Assembly (NCBI GenBank): GCA_007116605.1
Contig: SKID01000179.1
Location: forward strand, 1 to 7,000
Length of the DNA: 7,000 nt
Reading direction: 5' to 3'
Origin: Tissierellia bacterium
GTDB lineage: Bacteria; Bacillota; Clostridia; Tissierellales; Dethiosulfatibacteraceae
Shown here piece after piece: positions 1 to 6,251 of the stretch (within the stretch, counting starts at the first letter, position 1; each line of letters starts with the position of its first letter). The position numbers and the translations under genes were made by a program. The notes beneath the pieces were generated by a model that saw only the letters and a list, made by a program, of their open reading frames with translations, had not been told where the DNA came from and did no database searches.

Positions 1-1
1 A

Positions 2-550
2 ATTTCTTTAGAAGACATTTATTTGGGAATCTTTAGGCCAGTGATGTACGAGGTAGGAAATCTTTGGTATCAGAATAAAATTACAGTAGATAAAGAGCAT
101 TATGTCACTGCAATGACTCAAGGTGTCATGTCCATGTTATATCCCTACTTATTTAATACACCTAAGCATGGCAAGACCATGGTCGCATTATGTGTTGGGA
201 GCGAACTTCATGAGATGGGGATAAGAATGTTGTGTGATTTGTTTGAAATTGCTGGCTGGGACACTATTTATTTAGGAGCTGCGGTGCCTATTGAAAGCTT
301 AATGGTTTCTTTGGATGAGTATCAGCCGGATTTGATTGTGTTATCAGTCACTATGATTGATTTTGTGAAAGATTGTAAGGATATGGTTGAAGCTATTCGC
401 AGCAAATCTTCTTTGACACATGTGAAAATTGCGGCGGGTGGTAAGGCTTTAGAAGGCATGGAAAATATCAAAAAAGACTGGCCTATTGATACAATGGCAT
501 CCACTTATGAAGATTTATTATCATGGACGGAAAAACACATAAAGAGGTAA
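2..550 (+). CDS. Cobalamin (B12)-binding domain protein, CarH-like sensor type, 5'-truncated by window edge
   Basis: The reading frame is open from base 2, so the N-terminus lies outside the window; the TTG at 23 is internal, since the residues before it (ISLEDIY) fit the B12-binding cap helix. Numbering from that TTG, residues 1-45 are the end of the helical cap domain and contain Trp15-x9-Glu25-His26 with Val22, the pattern that contacts the upper axial ligand in CarH photoreceptors. Residues 50-175 form the Rossmann-like B12-binding domain: E61-x-H63-E-M-G66 supplies the lower-ligand histidine, followed by GWD..YLGA (78-86), LSVT (107-110) and the AAGG turn (137-140). The E-x-H-E-x-G form is typical of regulators rather than of methyltransferase corrinoid proteins, which usually read DxHDIGK. 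Whether a MerR-type DNA-binding domain precedes it cannot be seen. The stop is 2 bases before the next start, so it is probably translated together with the GGDEF gene. Family call is firm; photoreceptor role is inference. Confidence 0.88.
   Translation: MSLEDIYLGIFRPVMYEVGNLWYQNKITVDKEHYVTAMTQGVMSMLYPYLFNTPKHGKTMVALCVGSELHEMGIRMLCDLFEIAGWDTIYLGAAVPIESLMVSLDEYQPDLIVLSVTMIDFVKDCKDMVEAIRSKSSLTHVKIAAGGKALEGMENIKKDWPIDTMASTYEDLLSWTEKHIKR
541..547 (+). promoter_or_regulatory. Ribosome binding site deciding the GGDEF gene start
   Basis: AAAGAGG lies 5 bases before the ATG at 553 and inside the last codons of the B12-binding gene. An in-frame ATG at 523 would add ten residues (MDGKTHKEVN), but they lie entirely within the upstream gene, and this start would bypass the ribosome binding site. 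The 553 start is therefore preferred. Confidence 0.7.
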
Positions 551-552
551 AT

Positions 553-2289
553 ATGGTTAAAATATTAATTGTTTTAGATAGTCATGAAAAAATAGAAAAA
601 GTGTCCATGAATGAAAGCCCCTTAAATCTTCATGAGGGAATGTCAATTGGTGAATTTTTTCCCGATTCAACCAAAGAAGCCTTGAGTACACAGGTTCAAA
701 ACTGTAAAATTAGTGAGAGTTCTACGACCATGACTTCACAAATATTAATTGAAAACAAAGCCATTTGTGTTACGGTTTTTCTCATGTGTTTTGGTAATTC
801 AGTAGCCATGTTAATCATTGACAGTGAAGCTTTAGACGTGAAATCCCAAGAAAATTTTTTAGCCCTTTATAATGAGTATATTAATATAATGCGTGAAGAA
901 TTCCGTAAAGCGATTAGATTAAATCAAGAGAATCAAGAAAAGCCTTATTTGGAAATTCAGCAACTCAATAATGAGCTCATTAACACAAAGAGACAATTAC
1001 AAAGAGCTAATGGTCGATTAAATCGCGTGATTGAGACACTAGAAGGAAGAATAGTGAAAGATGCGTTAACAGGACTAATTAGCCGATATCAATATTGGAC
1101 GGAAATTGAAAATAGTATTCAACTTCAACCAGGAAAGCAAGGTATTTTTGCTTTTATTGACTTAGATGATTTTAAAGCTGTGAATGACACCTTTGGTCAT
1201 GCTGCAGGAGATCAATTTCTGATTACTTTTGCTAGGCGGTTAAATCAAATTAATCAAGCCCATACGATTAAAATTAGGATTGCTGGAGATGAATTTGCCC
1301 TTTTTTCGTATGGTTACGATGAAGTGAAGAATACTGATATTAAAGACCTGTGGCAATCAATCCAAGATTTAGCTTTAAGTCAGCCAATAGTGGTTAATGG
1401 GATTAAAATACCGGTTTCAATTAGTTGCGGGATGGCTATTTTTAGAAAAGATACAGAACACATTGCAGAGCTCATTGAGTACTCTGACTTTGCAATGTAT
1501 CAGGCAAAAAACAATGGTAAGGGGGGGTATGAAATTTTTGATAAAGCCCTTTACAGTAAACACTTAAATAATGAAGAAGTCAGAGATGAAGTCTTGAGAG
1601 TGATCAATGAAGAAGACTTTTATCATGTTTTGCAACCTATCGTAGACTCAAAAAGCAAAGAGATTGTTGGATATTCAGTGCAATTAAAAACCCAATCCAA
1701 TATGTTTGAAAGCACGGAAGATTTTATTAAAAAAGCTTATGCCTTAGGTCTTTATCAACAGGTTGATCAAAAAAGCATCCAAGCTGCTTTGAAAAATCAA
1801 GAAATATTAAAAGTGGCTGAAGGTAAAAAACTTGTGTTGACCCATGGACCGTATCCCTTTAATCAAGAGGTATTATTTGATTATAAGGATGATAAATTAC
1901 GAAACATTCAGCTGGTTTTTGAGATGTGGCTACCATTAAATTTGCAGGCTCAAGAGATCCATCATATTCAATCTACTTTGGAATTAAGTAATAGCCAAAT
2001 TGCTTTTGCAAACTATAGACCTGATAAAGGAAATGCTTTGGTCATTTTAGCAATGGCACCCAGTTATCTACGTTTAGATCGAGAGTTTTTACAAACAACC
2101 ATGCAAGATGATAAAGCAAGAAGTGTTATTGAAAAAATCATTCGCTATGGGCATCTTCAAAACACGAGATTTATTGGAGATCATGTAGAAGATGAGAAGC
2201 TATTACAATACTACAGATCTTTAGATATTGATTATATACAAAGCTATTTAGTAGGAGAACCTTCTAAATTGCCAACAAGAAAGGAATGA
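553..2289 (+). CDS. Diguanylate cyclase: PAS-like N-terminus, coiled coil, GGDEF domain and degenerate EAL-like domain
   Basis: This 578-residue soluble protein (no membrane segments) is predicted to make c-di-GMP from two GTP. Residues 1-95 look like a small alpha/beta PAS-like sensor fold (inferred). Residues about 105-165 are a charged, Gln/Glu-rich helix, likely a dimerising coiled coil. The GGDEF domain spans about 166-335: DALTGL (170-175), metal-binding FIDLDDF (201-207), N211-D212, FGHAAGD (214-220) and the signature as AGDEF (244-248). The Gly-to-Ala change at the first position occurs in known active cyclases. The inhibitory RxxD I-site is absent (QAHT at that spot). Residues about 345-575 align with EAL phosphodiesterases (QPIV 361-364, LRLD 506-509, VEDEKLL, YIQSY 561-565), but the catalytic motifs are lost: EAL reads SVQ (375-377), the DDFG position reads ANYR (486-489), and the NxS asparagine is Thr430. 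It should not hydrolyse c-di-GMP; it may bind a nucleotide or a partner. The B12-binding protein directly upstream is the likely input. Confidence 0.9.
   Translation: MVKILIVLDSHEKIEKVSMNESPLNLHEGMSIGEFFPDSTKEALSTQVQNCKISESSTTMTSQILIENKAICVTVFLMCFGNSVAMLIIDSEALDVKSQENFLALYNEYINIMREEFRKAIRLNQENQEKPYLEIQQLNNELINTKRQLQRANGRLNRVIETLEGRIVKDALTGLISRYQYWTEIENSIQLQPGKQGIFAFIDLDDFKAVNDTFGHAAGDQFLITFARRLNQINQAHTIKIRIAGDEFALFSYGYDEVKNTDIKDLWQSIQDLALSQPIVVNGIKIPVSISCGMAIFRKDTEHIAELIEYSDFAMYQAKNNGKGGYEIFDKALYSKHLNNEEVRDEVLRVINEEDFYHVLQPIVDSKSKEIVGYSVQLKTQSNMFESTEDFIKKAYALGLYQQVDQKSIQAALKNQEILKVAEGKKLVLTHGPYPFNQEVLFDYKDDKLRNIQLVFEMWLPLNLQAQEIHHIQSTLELSNSQIAFANYRPDKGNALVILAMAPSYLRLDREFLQTTMQDDKARSVIEKIIRYGHLQNTRFIGDHVEDEKLLQYYRSLDIDYIQSYLVGEPSKLPTRKE
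2280..2285 (+). promoter_or_regulatory. Ribosome binding site for the DUF697 gene
   Basis: AAAGGA sits at the very end of the GGDEF gene. It touches the ATG at 2286 with no spacer, is 6 bases from the ATG at 2292 and 9 bases from the ATG at 2295, so it supports one of the two later starts. Confidence 0.55.
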
Positions 2290-2291
2290 GA

Positions 2292-3311
2292 ATGATGGAT
2301 AAGACTTTGAAAAGAACATTGGTGTGGGGGAGTAGTGGCCTCTTATTATTGCTGTTGCTTATTGTTTTTAATCAACTGCACCAAGTTTTTTTAACGACTT
2401 CTGCTATTCACCCACTGTTAGGACAAGTGGTAACAGGCATATTAATCATTTTATTTGCCATTGTGTTTGTCATCCCTATTTATGGATTTATGATGCTTAA
2501 AAAACCCCTATCTTTGCCACAAGAAGGAGATATTGAAGGGCAGAGAGTGTATCTTATCAATTTAAAGAAAAGGTTGATGAAAAACAAACATTTACAGGAT
2601 GCAAACTTCATTTTTAACGAAACCCTTGAAGTAGAGCAACAAATAGATGAAGCATTGGAAATTCTAAGTCAGAAGACTTTTGTTACAATTAAAGAAGCTT
2701 CTAATACAGTGTTCATTACAACAGCTATTTCTCAAAATGGTGTGTTTGATAGCTTATTTGTTTTGGTGAGTCTAAGTCGAATGATATGGAAAATAAGCCA
2801 TATATACAATCAAAGACCTCAATTAAAGGAAACACTGTATCTTTATGGCAATGTTGCAGCCACTGTTTTAATGGCTCGTGAAATCGAAGATTTGGCTTTA
2901 GTAGATGAACAATTGCAACCCATTATTAGTTCAATGATTGGTGAAAGTTTAAGCCATTTGGTTCCTGGAACCACAGCGGTGGCAAACTTAGTGATGAACT
3001 CTGTAATCCAAGGATCAGCTAATGCATTTTTAACTTTAAGAGTGGGTGCAATGACAAGAAGATATTGTGAAGCAAAAAAACAACAAAATAAACGTTGGAT
3101 TCGACGCTCATCTACTATAGAGGCATGTGGGCTTCTAGGTAGTGTGGTGCAAGATAACTCAAAAGCTGTGATTAAAGCTTTTGCCTCTGCTACTAAAAAA
3201 GCCACCATTGACAAAACGGTGGGAAAAGTGAAGCAAAGTGCTACGAAAACAGGGGACTTTGTTAAAAGTGTTTTTACTAAAACTCAACAAGATCATACCA
3301 TTGATGAATAA
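2292..3311 (+). CDS. DUF697 (YcjF-like) two-pass membrane protein
   Basis: This is a 339-residue protein with two N-terminal hydrophobic helices (about 10-27, including seven consecutive leucines, and 43-68). A soluble linker follows (70-135), then a domain resembling DUF697 (about 138-260), recognisable from TTAISQNGVFDSLFVL, then SRMIWKISHIYNQRP and a conserved helix ending in EIEDL. The C-terminal tail (290-330) is rich in Lys, Ser and Thr. E. coli YcjF has a similar layout and sits beside the GTPase-like YcjX; no GTPase gene is visible here. DUF697 domains are often linked to Era-like GTPases, and their biochemical role is unsettled. Three in-frame starts exist (2286, 2292, 2295). The AAAGGA at 2280-2285 abuts the first, so 2292 or 2295 is more likely. 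An ATG at 2286 would overlap the previous stop. This tight coupling suggests it works with the c-di-GMP protein, but no direct functional link is shown. Confidence 0.8.
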   Translation: MMDKTLKRTLVWGSSGLLLLLLLIVFNQLHQVFLTTSAIHPLLGQVVTGILIILFAIVFVIPIYGFMMLKKPLSLPQEGDIEGQRVYLINLKKRLMKNKHLQDANFIFNETLEVEQQIDEALEILSQKTFVTIKEASNTVFITTAISQNGVFDSLFVLVSLSRMIWKISHIYNQRPQLKETLYLYGNVAATVLMAREIEDLALVDEQLQPIISSMIGESLSHLVPGTTAVANLVMNSVIQGSANAFLTLRVGAMTRRYCEAKKQQNKRWIRRSSTIEACGLLGSVVQDNSKAVIKAFASATKKATIDKTVGKVKQSATKTGDFVKSVFTKTQQDHTIDE

Positions 3312-3339
3312 AAAATCTTGATTTAGAAAGGTCATAATA

Positions 3340-4353
3340 CTAAGTACGCATGTGAACATCTCTTTGAGGAAATGGGATTTCGATATCATTTTGACGAAAT
3401 TTTTCTAATATACTGAATCTCAGATCACTCTTTGCCCGAAACTCTCCTAAAGGATTATCTATCCAAACGATTAAAGTGAAGTCCAAAGATGAATCTCCAA
3501 AATCACTAAAGATGACAGAAGGAGGTGGTTCTTGGAGTAGGCTTCCCTTTTTTTGTATCAGTTCGTGAGCGGCTTCAATTAACAAGGATTCAACTAATCG
3601 TACATCGCTACTATATGAGACACCTACAGGGAGCAAAAGTCTTATTTTAGGATCGCCAAATGAGCGATTAATAACTTTTTCTTCAAGAAAAAAAGAGTTT
3701 GGAATAATCATGTGTTCATTATCTCGTGTTCTGATGACGGTGGCTCGCATTTTAATTTCCATCACATCACCAATAATATCATCAATAATGACACGATCTC
3801 CCACTTTGATAGGTCTTTCAAAAAGAATAATAATACCAGAAATAAAATTAGCCGCAATATTTTGCATTCCAAAACCAATACCGACGCCAAAAATACTAGC
3901 AAATACGGTTAAGCTATTTAAGTTGATGCCGATCATGTTTAAACTTGTAAAGACAGCGATGACCATAATTAAATAATGAAAAATGCTATTAAATGTGAAT
4001 CTAACACTAGGATCTAGTTTATATTGTTCATAAATTCCCGGCAAAATTAAATCCTTCAACAGACGGGATAATTTATTTGCGATATAGAGAATAAAAATGA
4101 CTAAAAGAATTAAAAATAAAGAAATATCAGCAGTGCCAATGTTAAAAAGCTTCATATTTAACCATTGAGCTTCCCCTAACAAAGAAGACAATATGCTTAG
4201 GAACACAAAAAAAACCAACCAATTAAGAACAGTTGTAAGGAGTTGCTGCCCTTTTTTAATTCTTTCGTTTATGGTTTTTTTAACAACGATATACACGATG
4301 CAAGTAATCAGTAAACTGATTGATGCATAAATCCATTCAGAATATGGCTCCAT
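3340..4353 (-). CDS. MscS-family mechanosensitive ion channel
   Basis: The 337-residue protein is a small-conductance mechanosensitive channel, which opens under membrane tension to release solutes during osmotic downshock. About five membrane segments are visible (7-24, 41-59, 77-94, 122-139, and the pore helix region 147-178). The pore helix carries the glycine/alanine-rich FGVGIGFGMQNIAANF (155-170), followed by the family hallmark FERPIKVGDRV (178-188) that opens the beta domain, and the C-terminal EIPFPQRDVHMR (325-336). Five segments are more than the three of E. coli MscS, which is common in Firmicute homologues. The start is set at 4353, because AAAGGAG (4367-4361 on this strand) is 7 bases from that ATG. 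An in-frame TTG at 4359 is only 1 base from the same site. The gene converges on the DUF697 gene with 28 bases between stops and is divergent from galE, so it is its own transcription unit. Confidence 0.95.
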   Translation of the reverse strand: MEPYSEWIYASISLLITCIVYIVVKKTINERIKKGQQLLTTVLNWLVFFVFLSILSSLLGEAQWLNMKLFNIGTADISLFLILLVIFILYIANKLSRLLKDLILPGIYEQYKLDPSVRFTFNSIFHYLIMVIAVFTSLNMIGINLNSLTVFASIFGVGIGFGMQNIAANFISGIIILFERPIKVGDRVIIDDIIGDVMEIKMRATVIRTRDNEHMIIPNSFFLEEKVINRSFGDPKIRLLLPVGVSYSSDVRLVESLLIEAAHELIQKKGSLLQEPPPSVIFSDFGDSSLDFTLIVWIDNPLGEFRAKSDLRFSILEKFRQNDIEIPFPQRDVHMRT

Positions 4354-4360
4354 TGACAAT

Positions 4361-4367
4361 CTCCTTT
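4361..4367 (-). promoter_or_regulatory. Strong ribosome binding site for the MscS-like gene
   Basis: On the minus strand this reads AAAGGAG, 7 bases before ATG 4353. It decides the start in favour of the ATG over the TTG at 4359. Confidence 0.8.
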
Positions 4368-4378
4368 GAAAAAATAAT

Positions 4379-4416
4379 TTAGCACGTGTGCTTTATCCGA
4401 TGACTAACAGTGCTAA
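4379..4416. repeat. Inverted repeat and nested palindrome upstream of the MscS-like gene
   Basis: TTAGCAC (4379-4385) is exactly complementary to GTGCTAA (4410-4416). Nested in the left arm is the short palindrome AGCAC-GT-GTGCT (4381-4392), so the left arm can pair in two ways. The site lies 12-63 bases upstream of the mscS-like ribosome binding site. It could be a regulator's operator or part of the 5' untranslated RNA of that gene; the sequence alone does not tell which. Confidence 0.4.
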
Positions 4417-4417
4417 G

Positions 4418-4517
4418 ACTCTCACTTCTTAAAGTTGGGAGATAAGTACTGTAAAGTACCTGGATAAGGGTCTTTAAAATTCAGGTTGCGTTTTAAAGGC
4501 CATCTGAATCCAAGAGT
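4418..4517. other. Hairpin-rich intergenic region with competing folds (possible structured RNA)
   Basis: This occupies the middle of the 263-base gap between the divergent mscS-like and galE genes, where no coding frame is convincing. A stem joins CTCTCACTT (4420-4428 area) to AAGTTGGGAG (4432-4441) with one bulge. A small hairpin GTAC-tgtaaa-GTAC follows at 4446-4459. Hairpin A pairs GGTCTTTAAAA (4469-4479) with TTTTAAAGGCC (4491-4501), 11 pairs with one G-U. Hairpin B pairs 4479-4486 with 4502-4509, eight pairs with one G-U, using the loop of A. Both cannot form in full, because no connecting bases are left. AGTACTGT occurs at 4445-4452 and again at 4515-4522. I do not recognise a known riboswitch class. 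The strand of any transcript is unknown. Confidence 0.35.
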
Positions 4518-4530
4518 ACTGTTGATAATA

Positions 4531-4543
4531 GTTACATGGTAAC
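4531..4543. promoter_or_regulatory. Palindrome GTTAC-atg-GTAAC, possible operator near galE promoter
   Basis: A perfect 5-base inverted repeat with a 3-base centre lies about 10 bases upstream of the putative galE -35 box. Size and position suit a dimeric regulator, but a short palindrome like this can arise by chance. Confidence 0.25.
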
Positions 4544-4552
4544 TGAAATCAG

Positions 4553-4581
4553 TTTTAATTTCAAGAAAAATGTTATATACT
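4553..4581 (+). promoter_or_regulatory. Putative sigma-A type promoter for galE
   Basis: A good -10 box, TATACT (4576-4581, one mismatch from TATAAT), lies 35 bases before the galE start. An overlapping reading, TGT-TATATA (4571-4579), would be an extended -10. At 17 bases upstream the -35 is poor (TTTTAA, 4553-4558). The whole block is AT-rich. This promoter would leave the hairpins at 4418-4517 outside the transcript. Confidence 0.4.
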
Positions 4582-4600
4582 ATTGTTGTCGAGCAATAAT

Positions 4601-4608
4601 GGAAGGGG
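4601..4608 (+). promoter_or_regulatory. Ribosome binding site deciding the galE start
   Basis: GGAAGGGG is 8 bases before ATG 4617. In-frame starts at 4536 and 4599 lack such a site and would add residues that do not belong to the family's N-terminus, which begins just before the GGAGYIG loop. Confidence 0.7.
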
Positions 4609-4616
4609 ACAAATGG

Positions 4617-5627
4617 ATGAACTTATTAATTACAGGTGGGGCTGGATATATAGGCAGCCATACAGTAGTTCGATTGTTAGAGTCAGGCTATGATGTGGTC
4701 ATTGTAGATAACTATATGAATAGTAAGCCAGAAGTGATCAAGCGGATTGAAAGGATCACAGAGAAGCGAATAAAGGTTTATGAAGTAGATCTAAGGGATA
4801 GTGTGGCGTTAGAGCAAGTCTTTTGTGAAAACCATTTTGATGGTGTGATTCATTTTGCAGGTCTAAAAGCTGTTGGTGAATCGGTGGATTTCCCACTGGA
4901 TTATTATGATAATAATGTAGTAGGTACACTTGTTTTATTAAAAGTAATGGAAAAGTGTCAGGTCCAAAATATCGTGTTTAGTTCTTCGGCAACTGTGTAT
5001 GGAGATAAAAATCAATCGCCATTAGTGGAGACTATGCCCCTAAGCACAACAAATCCTTATGGCACTACAAAATGGATGATTGAAGAAATGATTAAAGATG
5101 TCACTTATGCAAATCCGAATTGGTCTGCAGTTAATTTAAGATACTTTAATCCTATAGGCGCACATCCTTCGGGGATGATAGGTGAAGATCCTAATGGAAT
5201 ACCTAACAATTTAATGCCATATATTACTCAAGTGGCTATTGGGAAGCGAGATTATCTCTCAGTATTTGGTAATGACTATGATACAATAGATGGGACTGGG
5301 GTAAGGGATTATATTCATGTGATGGATTTAGCTGAAGGGCATTTGAAAGCTTTTGATTATACTCTAAAGCACAAAGGATGTCATGTGTTTAACTTAGGAA
5401 CCGGTAAGGGACACAGTGTTTTGGAAGTAATTCGTTTTTTTGAAAAAGCGACAAAAACACAGATTCCATATCAGATTGAAAAAAGAAGACCTGGCGATAT
5501 AGCGACCTGTTATGCAAGTGTGAATAAAGCAGAAAAAGATTTGAAATGGAAAGCAAAATTTGATATGTTTAAAATGTGCGAGGATGCTTGGCGATGGCAG
5601 TCGAAAAATCCAAATGGATTTGAATAA
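4617..5627 (+). CDS. galE: UDP-glucose 4-epimerase
   Basis: This cytosolic NAD-dependent enzyme interconverts UDP-glucose and UDP-galactose, serving galactose use (Leloir pathway) and supply of sugars for polysaccharides. At 336 residues it is the usual full length. It is an extended short-chain dehydrogenase: the NAD-binding loop GGAGYIG is at 7-13, the acidic residue at the end of the second strand is Asp31 (VDN), and SSSATVYG (122-129) carries catalytic Ser124. Tyr148-x3-Lys152 (NPYGTTK) is the catalytic pair. LRYFNPIGAHPSG (175-186) and GTGVRDYIHVMDLA (227-239) are strong GalE signatures. At the position of E. coli Tyr299, which limits substrate size, this protein has Cys298, as in the human enzyme that also accepts UDP-GlcNAc/GalNAc; dual specificity is therefore inferred. 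No other galactose gene is nearby, so a role in surface polysaccharide or general sugar-nucleotide supply is as likely as galactose catabolism. Confidence 0.96.
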   Translation: MNLLITGGAGYIGSHTVVRLLESGYDVVIVDNYMNSKPEVIKRIERITEKRIKVYEVDLRDSVALEQVFCENHFDGVIHFAGLKAVGESVDFPLDYYDNNVVGTLVLLKVMEKCQVQNIVFSSSATVYGDKNQSPLVETMPLSTTNPYGTTKWMIEEMIKDVTYANPNWSAVNLRYFNPIGAHPSGMIGEDPNGIPNNLMPYITQVAIGKRDYLSVFGNDYDTIDGTGVRDYIHVMDLAEGHLKAFDYTLKHKGCHVFNLGTGKGHSVLEVIRFFEKATKTQIPYQIEKRRPGDIATCYASVNKAEKDLKWKAKFDMFKMCEDAWRWQSKNPNGFE

Positions 5628-5644
5628 CTTTTATGGAGGCAACA

Positions 5645-6211
5645 ATGAATCAATCAAGAGAGAAAGCGTGGACATTATTTAGAAAGTATGTACAAGCAGA
5701 TAGTTTGACAAAACATTGCTTGGCAGTTGAAGCTGCCATGAGAGGTTGTGCTAAACAATTTAATGAAGATGTTGAGATTTATGGGGTGTGTGGCTTATTG
5801 CACGACATCGATTTTGAGCAATGGCCGGATAATCATTTGTCAAAAGCGACAGAAATCTTAAGTGAAGCGGGTTACTCAGAAGACTTTATACAAGCGGTCA
5901 TGGGACATGGAGATTTTACAGGCGTTCAAAGGGAAACAACCATGGCAAAATGCTTATATGCAGTGGATCAGTTAGCTTCATTTATAGTTGCAGTGGCCTT
6001 AATGCGTCCAACTTATTTTGAAGGAATGACGCCAAAGTCGGTGAAGAAAAAAATGAAAGACAAAGCTTTTGCAAGAGCGGTTGATAGAGAAGAAATTAAA
6101 AAAGGTGCAGAAGAGTTGGGTGTTGATCTTAGCGAATTGATTCAGTGGGTGATTGACGCTTTAAATGAAAGAGAAAAAGAATTACAAGAGATGGGCATGT
6201 CGTTATTGTAA
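5645..6211 (+). CDS. HD-domain phosphohydrolase-like protein
   Basis: A 188-residue soluble protein of the HD superfamily, metal-dependent phosphohydrolases acting on nucleotides and related phosphates. The metal-binding set is visible: His24 (LTKHCLAVEAAM), His53-Asp54 (LLHDIDFEQ), His88 (VMGHGD) and Asp108 (YAVDQLASF). The order and spacing match the small HDIG-type proteins common in Clostridia. There is no GYP motif, so it is not an HD-GYP c-di-GMP phosphodiesterase. The C-terminal third (about 125-185) is a charged helical tail. The substrate is unknown. GGAGG at 5635-5639 is 5 bases before ATG 5645, whereas an in-frame ATG at 5633 overlaps that site and has none of its own; 5645 is chosen. 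It starts 17 bases after galE stops, so the two are probably co-transcribed. Confidence 0.85.
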   Translation: MNQSREKAWTLFRKYVQADSLTKHCLAVEAAMRGCAKQFNEDVEIYGVCGLLHDIDFEQWPDNHLSKATEILSEAGYSEDFIQAVMGHGDFTGVQRETTMAKCLYAVDQLASFIVAVALMRPTYFEGMTPKSVKKKMKDKAFARAVDREEIKKGAEELGVDLSELIQWVIDALNEREKELQEMGMSLL

Positions 6212-6251
6212 ATTAACTATATAGACAGATAGGGCTATGAGAGGATAATCT

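Noticed and set aside
23..25. TTG as a true start of the B12-binding gene
   Set aside because: The frame is open upstream to the window edge, and the residues before it match the cap domain, so the gene is truncated, not short.
2..550. Corrinoid protein of a methyltransferase system
   Set aside because: The signature is E-x-H-E-M-G rather than DxHDIGK, the cap has W-x9-EH, and no methyltransferase gene is adjacent; not fully excluded because the 5' side is unseen.
523..552. Earlier ATG for the GGDEF protein
   Set aside because: It adds ten residues inside the upstream gene, and AAAGAGG is placed for the ATG at 553.
3312..3339. Bidirectional terminator between the convergent genes
   Set aside because: The 28 bases hold no convincing GC-rich stem with a T tract.
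2843..3389. Antisense open frames on the minus strand across the DUF697 gene end
   Set aside because: They lie opposite a well-supported gene, show no family motif or ribosome binding site, and are shadows.
3710..3976. Plus-strand open frames inside the MscS-like gene
   Set aside because: Low-complexity translations opposite a clear MscS pore domain.
4469..4509. True H-type pseudoknot
   Set aside because: The full 11-pair stem leaves no connecting bases to cross it, so the helices are better read as alternatives unless the first stem is partly open.
4354..4616. T-box, SAM, purine, cobalamin or c-di-GMP riboswitch
   Set aside because: The conserved core sequences of these classes were looked for by eye on the plus strand and not found.
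5645..6211. HD-GYP c-di-GMP phosphodiesterase
   Set aside because: No GYP motif or HHExxDGxGYP segment; only the simple HD metal set is present.
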